This document shows, one piece after another, positions 18,264 through 25,625 of a stretch of DNA of 64,000 bases. The notes below the pieces were generated by a model. That model ran no database searches. It saw nothing but the letters and a program-made list of their open reading frames with translations, and was not told the DNA's origin. The stretch is from Butyricimonas faecalis. Lineage in GTDB: Bacteria; Bacteroidota; Bacteroidia; Bacteroidales; Marinifilaceae. A program made the translations under genes and the position numbers. Every line of letters starts with the position of its first letter. Within the stretch, counting starts at the first letter, position 1. The stretch is taken from positions 3,782,001 to 3,846,000 of the forward strand of contig NZ_CP032819.1 in the NCBI RefSeq assembly GCF_003991565.1, in the 5' to 3' direction.

Positions 18264-18629
18264 ATGTTAGTACCGAAGGTGAATGTCGTATTGCAGGCGG
18301 ACAAAGACATCGGCAGCATAACAGAGGCAGACATTTGGCTCAATTGTATGGACGGCAACGGTAACTTCTTGTCTGTGGCTGCGGAAGACCATACCGGCGA
18401 CGGACATTACATTGCCACCTTGCCGTTAGACTACAGCCCGGTAGAGCCTTTCATCCAAGTTCACTTGAATGAAATGGTCTATGATTACCTGTCCATTCCG
18501 AATTTCAAAGCGGGACAGGAATGTCAAATCTCGCTTATACTCGGTACGGACGGGCTTCGCACACCGGGAATAGGAGCTGAAATCGACGACTGGGAAGTTG
18601 TGGAAGGAGATGTCACATTCGTAAAATGA
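18264..18629 (+). pseudogene. Fimbrillin-family C-terminal fragment
   Basis: About 121 codons from the ATG at 18264 (TTG at 18231 alternative). There is no signal peptide or lipobox, although fimbrillin-like proteins are exported lipoproteins of 300 residues or more. The C-terminal half (YLSIPNFKAGQECQISLILG, then GIGAEIDDWEVVEG) looks like the end of Mfa1/FimA-type fimbrillin family proteins, where the final beta-strands close with a conserved Trp. I read it as a truncated remnant that lost its 5' part where it abuts wecB, marking the end of the polysaccharide locus. Confidence 0.5.
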
Positions 18630-18645
18630 CAAAATATAATAAATG

Positions 18646-18678
18646 ACGCCTGCTGGTTTTGTTATCATTGGCAGGCGT
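18646..18678 (+). terminator. Rho-independent-type terminator after the capsule cluster
   Basis: An 8-bp perfect stem (ACGCCTGC at 18646-18653, GCAGGCGT at 18671-18678) encloses a 17-nt loop and is followed by TTCACTTTTTAT. It would end the polysaccharide operon transcript. Its 3' base is the first base of the direct repeat that precedes the ATPase cassette. Confidence 0.65.
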
Positions 18679-18718
18679 TTCACTTTTTATCCCTCATTCA
18701 GGAATCCCGGCATTTACC
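18678..18718. repeat. Direct repeat, left copy, flanking the ATPase/DUF4276 cassette
   Basis: A 41-bp sequence (from TTTCACTTTTTATCCCTC to GGCATTTACC) recurs in direct orientation at 21042-21083 with one indel and two substitutions. The two copies bracket about 2.3 kb holding the ATPase and DUF4276 genes and a gene fragment. Confidence 0.75.
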
Positions 18719-18926
18719 GAGTGTTCCGCTTGTTCTGCACGTCTTTTTCCCATTTCGATGTGAAGGATTTACCACAAAGGGCTTGGAGAAGAAGAAACAC
18801 ATAGCAGAACTGAAAATCCGACCTAGCTAAAAAGAAAAACAGATTTCTTATTTATGCCTTCAGACTCCGGACAAATTAACTCTATAGTTTTTTGAGCATT
18901 CCTTCGTTCGTATTGGGATTTATGGT

Positions 18927-18934
18927 TATTTTTG
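18927..18934 (+). promoter_or_regulatory. -7 box for ATPase/DUF4276 operon
   Basis: TATTTTTG matches the Bacteroidetes TAnnTTTG -7 element and ends 16 bp before the ATG at 18951. No clear TTTG -33 box is seen at the expected distance. The 200 bp between the direct repeat and this box contains nothing else recognisable. Confidence 0.45.
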
Positions 18935-18950
18935 TAATTCAATCAATAAT

Positions 18951-20084
18951 ATGACGATAATGGCAAAGACATACCAAAGGACTAAATTACAAGAAGTCAC
19001 GATCAGAGGATATAAATCCATAGCCTATGACAGACCTGTGACCTTGAAGCTGGGTGATGTCAGCATCTTGTTGGGTGCCAACGGTGCAGGCAAGAGCAAT
19101 ATCATCAGTTTTTTCCGGATGCTGAGCTACATGATGAGCAAGTCATTCGGGAGATATGTGGAAATATCGGGCACGTCTCATGCCTTGCTGCATTACGGCA
19201 TTAAACGGACACCGGTCATGTCCGGAGAACTGAAGTTTGCCGACAGCAATTCCATGGATGTTTATGGCTTTTCATTGGCCAATGCCACTCCCGACAGGCT
19301 GATTATCACGGAAGAGCGGATTACATGGCATCGCAAGGGGGAGAAAAAGCCCTATGAGATAGCACTGGAACCGAATTTCAAGGAGTCCGCTCTCGCAGAG
19401 TGTGAGGATCCGGTTGCCAAAACTATTTTCCAGATGCTTTCTTACTGCAAGGTATATCAGTTTCACGATTCATCGACAGAGGGGCCGCTACGTCAGGCTT
19501 GTCCCGTCGAGACGGCCAATTACCTCCAGTCGCACGGAAACAATCTGCCTTCTTTCCTGCTGTTCCTGCGGGAGAACTACAAGGATGCCTACAACCGGAT
19601 TGTTGACTATGTCCGTGACGTAGTTCCCCAGTTCCAGGACTTCTATCTGGAGCCCGTGGGTGGTATCATTTCTCTCCGGTGGATAGATAATTCTGCCACG
19701 GACTATCGTTTCAATGCCTACCAGTTCTCCGACGGATCTATCCGTTTCATTGCCCTGGCCGCCTTGCTTCTGCAGCCTGCCCAGACAATGCCCAACGTCA
19801 TCATTTTGGATGAACCGGAACTTGGCTTGCATCCCTATGCCATCAGCCAGCTGGCAGAAATGATTAAGGATGCGTCCATACACGCACAGGTCATTATTGC
19901 CACGCAGAGCAAGGATTTGGTCGATCATTTCGACATCGGCGATATCTCTGTGGTGGAAATGAACAAGGAAACGCAGGCAACCTCTGTCACTCACCTTGAC
20001 GCCAAAGAATATCATCTTTGGCTTCAGAACTATACGGTGAGCGAACTTTGGGACAAAAACATCATAGGAGGACGTCCCGTATGA
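18951..20084 (+). CDS. OLD-like AAA family ATPase (AAA_21)
   Basis: 377 aa (ATG at 18960 is an alternative start). N-terminal VTIRGYKSIAYDRPVTLKLG leads into Walker A GANGAGKSN (about residues 42-50). The C-terminal half has the ABC-like signature FSDGSIRFIALAALLL, Walker B NVIILDEPELGLHP and the H-loop/switch VIIATQSKDLVDHFD. The compact coiled-coil region and lack of a fused nuclease are typical of ATPases that pair with a separate TOPRIM-type partner. The DUF4276 gene starts inside its stop codon, so the two form a two-component unit. Such pairs occur in phage-defence islands. The specific activity is inferred. Confidence 0.85.
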   Translation: MTIMAKTYQRTKLQEVTIRGYKSIAYDRPVTLKLGDVSILLGANGAGKSNIISFFRMLSYMMSKSFGRYVEISGTSHALLHYGIKRTPVMSGELKFADSNSMDVYGFSLANATPDRLIITEERITWHRKGEKKPYEIALEPNFKESALAECEDPVAKTIFQMLSYCKVYQFHDSSTEGPLRQACPVETANYLQSHGNNLPSFLLFLRENYKDAYNRIVDYVRDVVPQFQDFYLEPVGGIISLRWIDNSATDYRFNAYQFSDGSIRFIALAALLLQPAQTMPNVIILDEPELGLHPYAISQLAEMIKDASIHAQVIIATQSKDLVDHFDIGDISVVEMNKETQATSVTHLDAKEYHLWLQNYTVSELWDKNIIGGRPV

Positions 20085-20779
20085 AAGCGAAGATTATTCA
20101 TGTCCTTTGTGAGGGACAGACGGAACAGGGATTTGTGGAGGAAGTGTTGCGTCCCTACCTGCAAGCGCAAGGTGTGGCAGGTGTAAAAAGCATCCTGATT
20201 ACCACTAACAAGAAAAAGAATGCCCGTGGTGGAATGCTGAGCTATGCTCAGGCGGTGACAGACCTAGAACTGTTGCGGAAAATGAAGATGGACGGCGAAT
20301 ACGAACGTCATGTTTTCACAACGATGTTCGACCTCTACGCATTGCCGGATGATTTTCCCGGTTATGAAGCAGCCAAAGCAATCGGTGAGCCTTACGCCCG
20401 TGTCGCAGCATTGGAAACGGCGTTTGCTGAAGCAATCAACGATAGTCGTTTCATTCCCTATATTCAGCTGCATGAATTTGAAGCTCTGCTCTTTTGCGGT
20501 ATTGACTATCTGGCAAAGCGTTACCCCGGTTGTGAGAAACGCTGCGAACAGCTGAAAAAAGACCTGGAGAAAACCAGCAACCCCGAGCTGATAAACAATA
20601 GTCCGGAAACGGCTCCGAGCAAACGTATTATCAAGGCGATAGAAGGAGACAAAAAACAGCATTACAACTACAATAAGCCGGCTACCGGCAAAGATGTTAC
20701 CAAAAGTGTCGGCATGGATGAACTTCGTGCCCGGTGCAGTCACTTCAATGAATGGATAGAAAAGTTGATAGACTGCTGA
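20081..20779 (+). CDS. DUF4276 (TOPRIM-like) partner protein
   Basis: 232 aa from the ATG at 20081, overlapping the ATPase stop by 4 bp and preceded by an AGGAGG-type ribosome site. The frame open from 20018 is an overlap artefact. N-terminal IHVLCEGQTEQGFVEEVL carries the acidic residue of a TOPRIM-like fold. FTTMFDLYALPDDFPGYE supplies a D-x-Y-x-x-x-D-D motif, and PYIQLHEFEALLF is a signature of DUF4276. The fold is related to the nuclease half of OLD proteins, so the pair is analogous to, but distinct from, PARIS (whose partner is DUF4435). Probable effector of an anti-phage system; function inferred. Confidence 0.82.
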   Translation: MKAKIIHVLCEGQTEQGFVEEVLRPYLQAQGVAGVKSILITTNKKKNARGGMLSYAQAVTDLELLRKMKMDGEYERHVFTTMFDLYALPDDFPGYEAAKAIGEPYARVAALETAFAEAINDSRFIPYIQLHEFEALLFCGIDYLAKRYPGCEKRCEQLKKDLEKTSNPELINNSPETAPSKRIIKAIEGDKKQHYNYNKPATGKDVTKSVGMDELRARCSHFNEWIEKLIDC

Positions 20780-20822
20780 TTCTGTAATCAGATAATATCA
20801 AGGTTCTGACAGACAGGTTCGA

Positions 20823-20924
20823 GTGTTTATCTCAAAAATGGAAGAGATGGGGATTATACAGAAAGAGGGTGTAGGAAGAAATACTCGCTATATAAAGACT
20901 GCGAGTTTCCCATCTTTTAATTGA
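20823..20924 (+). pseudogene. Winged-helix C-terminal gene fragment
   Basis: About 33 codons ending in TGA at 20922-20924 read VFISKMEEMGIIQKEGVGRN followed by TRYIK. This is the pattern of the last winged helix in AlbA_2/Fic-like regulators (short helix, G-I-I, then a basic G-R-x-T-x-Y wing). There is no start or upstream frame. It is taken as the tail of a gene otherwise lost, lying between the DUF4276 gene and the right direct repeat. Confidence 0.35.
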
Positions 20925-21041
20925 GAAGACAATTTTTGCTCTGTCCAAAAAACAAGTTTTTGGTCAAAAAACAGCACAAATAACTGATTATCAATTATTC
21001 TTTCAATGCCCGAAAATCTGTTTTTTTGTACGAAAGAGTTC

Positions 21042-21083
21042 TTTCACTTTTCTATCCCTCATTCCGGAATTCCGGCATTTACC
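21042..21083. repeat. Direct repeat, right copy
   Basis: Second copy of the 41-bp repeat at 18678-18718 (one inserted base, two substitutions). In this copy the centre is a perfect 12-bp palindrome, CCGGAATTCCGG, while the left copy has two changes there. The sequence from here to the phage gene end at 21233 is AT-rich and shows no gene. Confidence 0.75.
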
Positions 21084-21232
21084 AGATATTACTAATTAAA
21101 AAATTTAGATAAGTAACGAGATGCTAGATTTGATTAGTTGCTCGTAAGGTATAAGGCATCGACATTCTTCTGTTATTTAGTCAGTTGAAAAAATGTAACA
21201 ATTATTTCTCTGATACCTAATACTTTTTCTAT

Positions 21233-22252
21233 TTACACCATCCACGGATTCTTATACGGATCATAATCCGTCTGGAAAGTAGCCAGTTGCCAGTCGGTGA
21301 CAGGTTTCTTCGAGTCATCGACTTTGCGGGGAATCTGCGGATTAAGCCGTAGTTTGGCGGCATCATTGAGCCATTTCATGCTATCCTCGTAATCGCGCAT
21401 GCGGACAACACTGACATTATTCGGAGCAATGAGTTTCGTGAGTTCGTAGATGGCCAGCCGGACCATGTGCTTCTTGAGATTGTAGTTGCGGGGGTCATGC
21501 AACGAGAGGTTCTGCCCGACTTGCGGTGTGTCCGCGTTCACATCCGTTTCCGGGTAAAATACCCGTCCGTCATAAACGACATATTCGTGTTCCGACAACT
21601 CATAGGCATTGTATGATGAATCGTAATCGGCTATGGCTCCCCAGCAGTCGGAAACCATCGGGTCAAGATTGTAATCGAAACCTTCAAGCGTCATCAAAGT
21701 ATAGAATGCTCCTTCATACTCGACGACTGCCCACAGAGGATACTCGACAGGCTGCCATAACGAGGCTTCCGCCTCGATCCAACCGCCGACCAACGGGATA
21801 CGGACATCATCGAACTTGTACCCGTTTTCATTAAGACAAGTATAAACAATGCCGTTATAATTCACTTTATCTCCCGGATAATAGGTGTTGAACTGGGAAT
21901 AATTTACAACTTGTCCCGCATCGACACGGATATCAGAACTCTCTTCCCAATAGACAACCGTTGCCGGCTTGCGATAGCCGCTGACGGAGCGTATCACCTC
22001 ATGGATTTGTCCCTCGAAATAGACATGCACACCCACGGGATAGGTAATCCGACGGTCGTATTCGGCGATATATTTTCCTTTTGCAAGTTCCTTTTCAATC
22101 TCGTAGTTCTCCGACAAATATTCCACGATACTCATCTCCGTCGATTCTTCCGCCTGGATGAATCGTGCATCATTGCCCCGCGTGAGTTGTGCCAGGGCTT
22201 CCGGAGTAATTATCCCAAGATAGTCGTCATTATTGAGAAACCGTCTGTACAT
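21233..22252 (-). CDS. Phage head-tail/adaptor-like protein with carbohydrate-binding-like repeats
   Basis: 339 aa, 15 bp downstream of the terminase on the same strand. The N-terminus (FLNNDDYLGIITPEALAQL) and the C-terminal helices (LAIYELTKLIAPNNVSVVRM and RDYEDSMKWLNDAAK) resemble gp36/DUF1320-type head-tail connector proteins. Inserted between them are three strand-rich modules with a Y-x-x-G-x-x-V-x-x-x-G-x-x-Y pattern (YPVGVHVYFEGQIHEV, YYPGDKVNYNGIVYTCL, YPLWAVVEYEGAFYTLM), like carbohydrate-binding modules. The combination suggests a virion protein with surface-binding repeats. Confidence 0.65.
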   Translation of the reverse strand: MYRRFLNNDDYLGIITPEALAQLTRGNDARFIQAEESTEMSIVEYLSENYEIEKELAKGKYIAEYDRRITYPVGVHVYFEGQIHEVIRSVSGYRKPATVVYWEESSDIRVDAGQVVNYSQFNTYYPGDKVNYNGIVYTCLNENGYKFDDVRIPLVGGWIEAEASLWQPVEYPLWAVVEYEGAFYTLMTLEGFDYNLDPMVSDCWGAIADYDSSYNAYELSEHEYVVYDGRVFYPETDVNADTPQVGQNLSLHDPRNYNLKKHMVRLAIYELTKLIAPNNVSVVRMRDYEDSMKWLNDAAKLRLNPQIPRKVDDSKKPVTDWQLATFQTDYDPYKNPWMV

Positions 22253-22267
22253 ATCCTTGTTCCGTTA

Positions 22268-23857
22268 TTAGTATGAAAATCCTTCCTGAATTACCGATGT
22301 GGATACCACATACCCGTTCCCGTCGCCTCCGCTCTTGAACTTGTACCAGCTGTCACGCAGGTAGTAACAGAGCAGGTAGTCAAGGCAGTCGGACAAGTGC
22401 CCGTACCGTTCATATTTGACACCGGTTTTCGGGTCGGTGGTCTTCTGTTTGCTCTTGGTACCGTCCTCGTTACGAAGCTGGTAAATCAGATCCTGGGTAA
22501 GTTTGCGACATTTGATATCGATTTGTATCTCCCAGCCTTCATAGCCCCCGAATACCTCGTTGACGAACTCGCACCGTGTAGCCTGCGGAGGCTGCTTGCG
22601 TAATAGCTTTACCTTCGGTCGCAGGATTCCTCTGCCGAAAGTGTCCGTGATGATGGTATAGTTGTTGATGCCGTCCTCGTTGGTGGTGGAGCGTTGTAAC
22701 CCGGAAGGGTCACCGGTCACATCCACTCCGCCAATATGCTTGTCCCGGTAAAGTTTTAAGCGTACTTTCCGTGCCAACGCAGGTGTGTTGTTCTCCTTTT
22801 CCTCCGGCTTGCCGAGTATCTCTTCCAGTATATAGACCTTCCTGTTTTCATAGTCTATTTGTGCGGAGAGTACCGACATTTGGGGGGCAACATTGAAGTC
22901 CCACACCGTGATGAGCGGCTTGATCGGATCGTACGCTTTTTCTTTCAGTCCGGTAACGAGATGCCGGGAGCCGTCGAAACTGTTATAAATCGCCATATCG
23001 TTGGCTTCCACGAAATCCCAGTTGCCATAGAGCAGGCGTTCTTTTGTCGCCTGGTCCCGGATCTTGTTCAGGGCCGCCTCGTACACCTGACGGAAAGCGA
23101 TATTCGGGTTGTCAAACACGGAGAAAGGTATATACGCTTCACCCTCGCGGCAGATGACCTTGTCTCCGTTTTCGTCCTGCACGAAGCGGGAACGCACCCA
23201 GTTAATTGTCGGATTGGTGGTGAGCAGCATTCTCGGGGTCTTGAATGTCTCATGGGTTCTCCAGCGGAGACGGGAGAACAGCACTTCGACGGCCCGTTCC
23301 GAGATTTCCGACACCTCGTCCACCATGGCGATGGTATATTCCGAAGAGCCGAAACGCTCGAAGTTGGGGTCGCTGGGGATATCCGCCATCTCCTTCATGA
23401 TGATGACCGAGTCATTCCAGAATGTGAGCGTGCCTTCGAGGTTGTTTATCTTGTAGTTTGTATCCTCTTTCAGTCCCCAGTCCTTCAGAATCGACTTGAT
23501 GGTGTTCCATGTCGATTCCTTTAACGACTTGAGTGTCTTACGGGCCACCACCGCACGGATATTCTCGAACCGAATACATGAAGACACCAGCCAAACGCTG
23601 CCGATATACGATTTTCCGCCGCCGGCCGCTCCGCCTCCCAGTATCAGCTGCGGCAGGTTCTGCGACTTGCAATGCCTGCATTGAGGCCTGTACTGAGGGT
23701 TGCCTTGCTGGTCATAACCGATAAGGATTTGCTCGATCTCCCCGCCACAATGGGGACAATAGTTCGGTTGCAACAGTTTCCAGAGTTCATACTGCCGTGG
23801 GGACGGTTTGAACTCGATGCGCAGGTTTCTGGGTGGTTTGAGCCTGTTGACCGCCAT
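22268..23857 (-). CDS. Phage terminase large subunit
   Basis: 529 aa. An N-terminal adenine-binding region (FKPSPRQYELWKLL) is followed by a four-cysteine zinc-binding insertion (CPHCGGEI and CRHCKSQN, about residues 34-65). Then come Walker A GGGAAGGGKS (about 73-82), Walker B region YTIAMVDEVSEIS (about 170) and the coupling motif LLTTNPT. The C-terminal RNase H-like nuclease has WDFNVAPQMSV, VDVTGDPSGLQRS and the late acidic YGHLSDCLDYLLCYY. All pieces of a packaging motor are present, so it looks intact. No portal, capsid or protease gene lies nearby, so the element is reduced. Confidence 0.88.
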   Translation of the reverse strand: MAVNRLKPPRNLRIEFKPSPRQYELWKLLQPNYCPHCGGEIEQILIGYDQQGNPQYRPQCRHCKSQNLPQLILGGGAAGGGKSYIGSVWLVSSCIRFENIRAVVARKTLKSLKESTWNTIKSILKDWGLKEDTNYKINNLEGTLTFWNDSVIIMKEMADIPSDPNFERFGSSEYTIAMVDEVSEISERAVEVLFSRLRWRTHETFKTPRMLLTTNPTINWVRSRFVQDENGDKVICREGEAYIPFSVFDNPNIAFRQVYEAALNKIRDQATKERLLYGNWDFVEANDMAIYNSFDGSRHLVTGLKEKAYDPIKPLITVWDFNVAPQMSVLSAQIDYENRKVYILEEILGKPEEKENNTPALARKVRLKLYRDKHIGGVDVTGDPSGLQRSTTNEDGINNYTIITDTFGRGILRPKVKLLRKQPPQATRCEFVNEVFGGYEGWEIQIDIKCRKLTQDLIYQLRNEDGTKSKQKTTDPKTGVKYERYGHLSDCLDYLLCYYLRDSWYKFKSGGDGNGYVVSTSVIQEGFSY

Positions 23858-23862
23858 TCGAT

Positions 23863-24297
23863 TTATATAATCTGAATGGTTATGTCCCTTTCGGACTCGA
23901 GCATGGCATACAGTTTTTGGAATGTAGTACGGGATTCCAAAACTTTTCCCTTGACCGTATTCTTTCCCACGATGATACAGCCGGCGGAATCTCCCTCGGT
24001 GTTGCCTGAATGGATTAGGATGCCAAGGAAATGCGGTACATCGTGCAGATATGGCATTTTTTTCTTGTACTTGGGGCTGTACTGAAGGGTAACTTTATAA
24101 GTCCCGGCAGGAATGGCGGTCTTGGAATAGACCTTCTCCCTGCATGTGCAGGAACGGCCGCGAGGAGTATCCGGACAGGTTGCCGGAAGTTTCCTCACGG
24201 CATCTTCGATGGTGTTACAGAAAAATTTGCCGTTGATGGACAGGTCGCCTATGGTATAGGTCTGACCTTTGAATTTGCGGTTGAGTGTCAGCTTCAT
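23863..24297 (-). CDS. DUF5675 family protein
   Basis: 144 aa. Typical DUF5675 features: TYTIGDLSINGKFFCNTIED near the N-terminus, a short Cys-rich loop (TCREK), TAIPAGTYKVTL, PHFLGILIHSGNTEGDSAGCII and VLESRTTFQKLY. The H-S-G-N and S-x-G-C-I residues resemble the catalytic centre of L,D-transpeptidase-like folds. In Bacteroidetes phages these proteins lie among lysis or structural genes, so a peptidoglycan-acting role is plausible but unproven. Co-directional with the terminase. Confidence 0.75.
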   Translation of the reverse strand: MKLTLNRKFKGQTYTIGDLSINGKFFCNTIEDAVRKLPATCPDTPRGRSCTCREKVYSKTAIPAGTYKVTLQYSPKYKKKMPYLHDVPHFLGILIHSGNTEGDSAGCIIVGKNTVKGKVLESRTTFQKLYAMLESERDITIQII

Positions 24298-24392
24298 ACT
24301 TCGATACTATTTGTATCGAAAGAGTAGAGACGGACGCCGGCTAATGTTTATTATATGTGTTTGTAAAAGGAGGATATTTCAGGAAATGATGT

Positions 24393-24400
24393 ATCTTTGT
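24393..24400 (+). promoter_or_regulatory. -7 box for the HU-type gene
   Basis: TATCTTTG fits TAnnTTTG and lies 33 bp before the ATG at 24434. It sits in the 136-bp divergent gap between the DUF5675 and HU genes. Confidence 0.45.
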
Positions 24401-24433
24401 GACCGGATTGACAGTATTTAATCAAGAGTTAAT

Positions 24434-24715
24434 ATGACAAAAGCGGATATCGTCAGGGAAATAGCAACGCAGACCGGTCTGGAGAAGCAGGTCGTGTTAC
24501 AAGTTGTCGAAGGATTCATGGATAGCGTAAAGTCTTCCATGATAAACGGCGAGGAGGTTTATCTTCGCGGCTTCGGTTCTTTTATCATCAAACACCGTGC
24601 GGAAAAGACAGCACGCAACATAAGCAGGAATACCACGATAATAGTGCCTGCCCACAATATCCCGGCATTCAAACCGTCAAAAGCCTTTGCAGGAAGGATG
24701 AAATCAGACAAATAA
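24434..24715 (+). CDS. HU/IHF family DNA-binding protein
   Basis: 93 aa, full-length for HU. MTKADIVREIATQTGLEKQ forms the dimerising helices. GEEVYLRGFGSFIIKHRAEK starts the saddle, and ARNISRNTTIIVPAHNIPAFKP is the DNA-minor-groove arm with its intercalating Pro. It is the only gene of the phage-like block on the plus strand. It may help integrase or packaging complexes bend DNA. Confidence 0.9.
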   Translation: MTKADIVREIATQTGLEKQVVLQVVEGFMDSVKSSMINGEEVYLRGFGSFIIKHRAEKTARNISRNTTIIVPAHNIPAFKPSKAFAGRMKSDK

Positions 24716-24728
24716 GGTGATTATATGC

Positions 24729-24757
24729 AACAGGAGCGTTATTCAGATGCTCCTGTT
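24729..24757. terminator. Bidirectional terminator between convergent genes
   Basis: Perfect 9-bp stem AACAGGAGC (24729-24737) and GCTCCTGTT (24749-24757) with an 11-nt loop, flanked by T-rich sequence on the right and A-rich sequence on the left. The loop contains the stop codon of the minus-strand 90-aa gene. Confidence 0.7.
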
Positions 24758-25011
24758 ACTTTATACAGGGCAACGAGGTTGGCATTGTCCGATTGGAACA
24801 GGAAACGGCCGTTGCTTAAAAGGCATTCGTGGATGGTGTTGTCATTAGGATCCGACTCCAATAAAGCCCCCGCCTTGTTTTCATCGATAAGAAGCATTTC
24901 TATGCCTTGTACGGTAGCGGCAGTTGCATCGGCCGGAATTTTCAAAAGTTCATCCATCAGATTCATGTCGTTCATAATATCTCCGTATTTGGCTTGAGTC
25001 CCGTCAAGCAT
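24739..25011 (-). CDS. Hypothetical acidic phage-element protein
   Basis: 90 aa from the ATG at 25011. An internal Met in GDIMNDMNLMDELLKIP could be the true start. Acidic, soluble and helix-prone, with no recognised domain. It lies between the HU and H1-like genes, on the same strand as terminase and integrase. A structured inverted repeat sits immediately upstream of its start and may be its leader. Confidence 0.5.
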   Translation of the reverse strand: MLDGTQAKYGDIMNDMNLMDELLKIPADATAATVQGIEMLLIDENKAGALLESDPNDNTIHECLLSNGRFLFQSDNANLVALYKVTGASE

Positions 25012-25032
25012 TCAATGTACCAAGACCAAAAA

Positions 25033-25157
25033 GCGTGGGACATAACCCGTAGCACCGAGGTTCTGGTAAACCTATCCGCAAACAAGTTAAGCCCACGCAA
25101 AAGCATAGGCGAAAACTGTTTGTCCTGCGGATAAGTGAAATTTACCAGATTTCGGTG
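25033..25157. repeat. Imperfect 28-32 bp inverted repeat with interleaved second pairing
   Basis: The left arm 25053-25080 (CACCGAGGTTCTGGTAAA, ending in TATCCGCA) is the reverse complement of 25126-25157 apart from a few changes and a 4-nt bulge. A second pair, GCGTGGG (25033-25039) with CCCACGC (25092-25098), is interleaved with the first, so a folded RNA could form a pseudoknot. No protein-level explanation is evident. A 77-codon minus-strand frame spans it but lacks coding character. Confidence 0.5.
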
Positions 25158-25270
25158 CATGACAAAAGCTAACGCTTTCCGTATTTTATTATGTTGTTCT
25201 GCCAATATGGTTTTTATGCCGCATCTGCAGAAGAACCGGCATTATGTGATAACGACCGGACGTGTAAAGG

Positions 25271-25447
25271 CTATTTCTTGGATTCTTCCAAGGAAACCTT
25301 ACGAAACTCTTTCATCAGTTTTTCCAATTCCAACGAAGTCTTGCGGGCACGGGTACCTGCGGCCTTGTTGCCTTTTTCAATCTGAAGTGCCGCATCCGTG
25401 GAGAATGTAGCATATACTTCCTGTATCTTTGAAACCAACTCTTTCAT
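25271..25447 (-). CDS. Bacteroidetes histone H1-like protein
   Basis: 58 aa from the ATG at 25447. The frame open from 25543 adds a hydrophobic leader that overlaps the promoter and is spurious. MKELVSKIQEVYATFSTDAA, then IEKGNKAAGTRARKTSLELE and KLMKEFRKVSLEESKK, is the signature of the small basic H1/Hc1-like proteins widespread in Bacteroidales chromosomes and mobile elements. It is expected to bind DNA non-specifically as a nucleoid protein. Confidence 0.85.
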   Translation of the reverse strand: MKELVSKIQEVYATFSTDAALQIEKGNKAAGTRARKTSLELEKLMKEFRKVSLEESKK

Positions 25448-25473
25448 ATAAATATTATTTAAGTTATTGACTA

Positions 25474-25481
25474 CAAAGGTA
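25474..25481 (-). promoter_or_regulatory. -7 box for the H1-like gene
   Basis: The minus strand reads TACCTTTG, an exact TAnnTTTG match, 26 bp upstream of the ATG at 25447. This supports the short start chosen for that gene. Confidence 0.6.
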
Positions 25482-25625
25482 GTGAAAATAATCAAGAATA
25501 AGAGCGATTCTGTCAATATAATAAATATCACATTGGTAATCAATGACTTTTAACAGCCATTATACCGTATGATTTATCCATCAGAGAAATTGTCAAGGTG
25601 TTTACAACTTTATGGATATGTCTGG

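Noticed and set aside
18264..18629. Intact small secreted protein after wecB
   Set aside because: No signal peptide, and the similarity is to the C-terminal end of fimbrillin-like proteins only, so read as a fragment.
24972..25205. Minus-strand 77-codon frame across the inverted repeat
   Set aside because: It overlaps the start of the 90-aa gene, and the symmetry of the DNA explains the sequence better than a protein. Not excluded entirely.
25271..25543. 90-aa membrane protein on the minus strand
   Set aside because: The hydrophobic N-terminal part overlaps a good -7 box. The 58-aa H1-like product from 25447 is the real gene.
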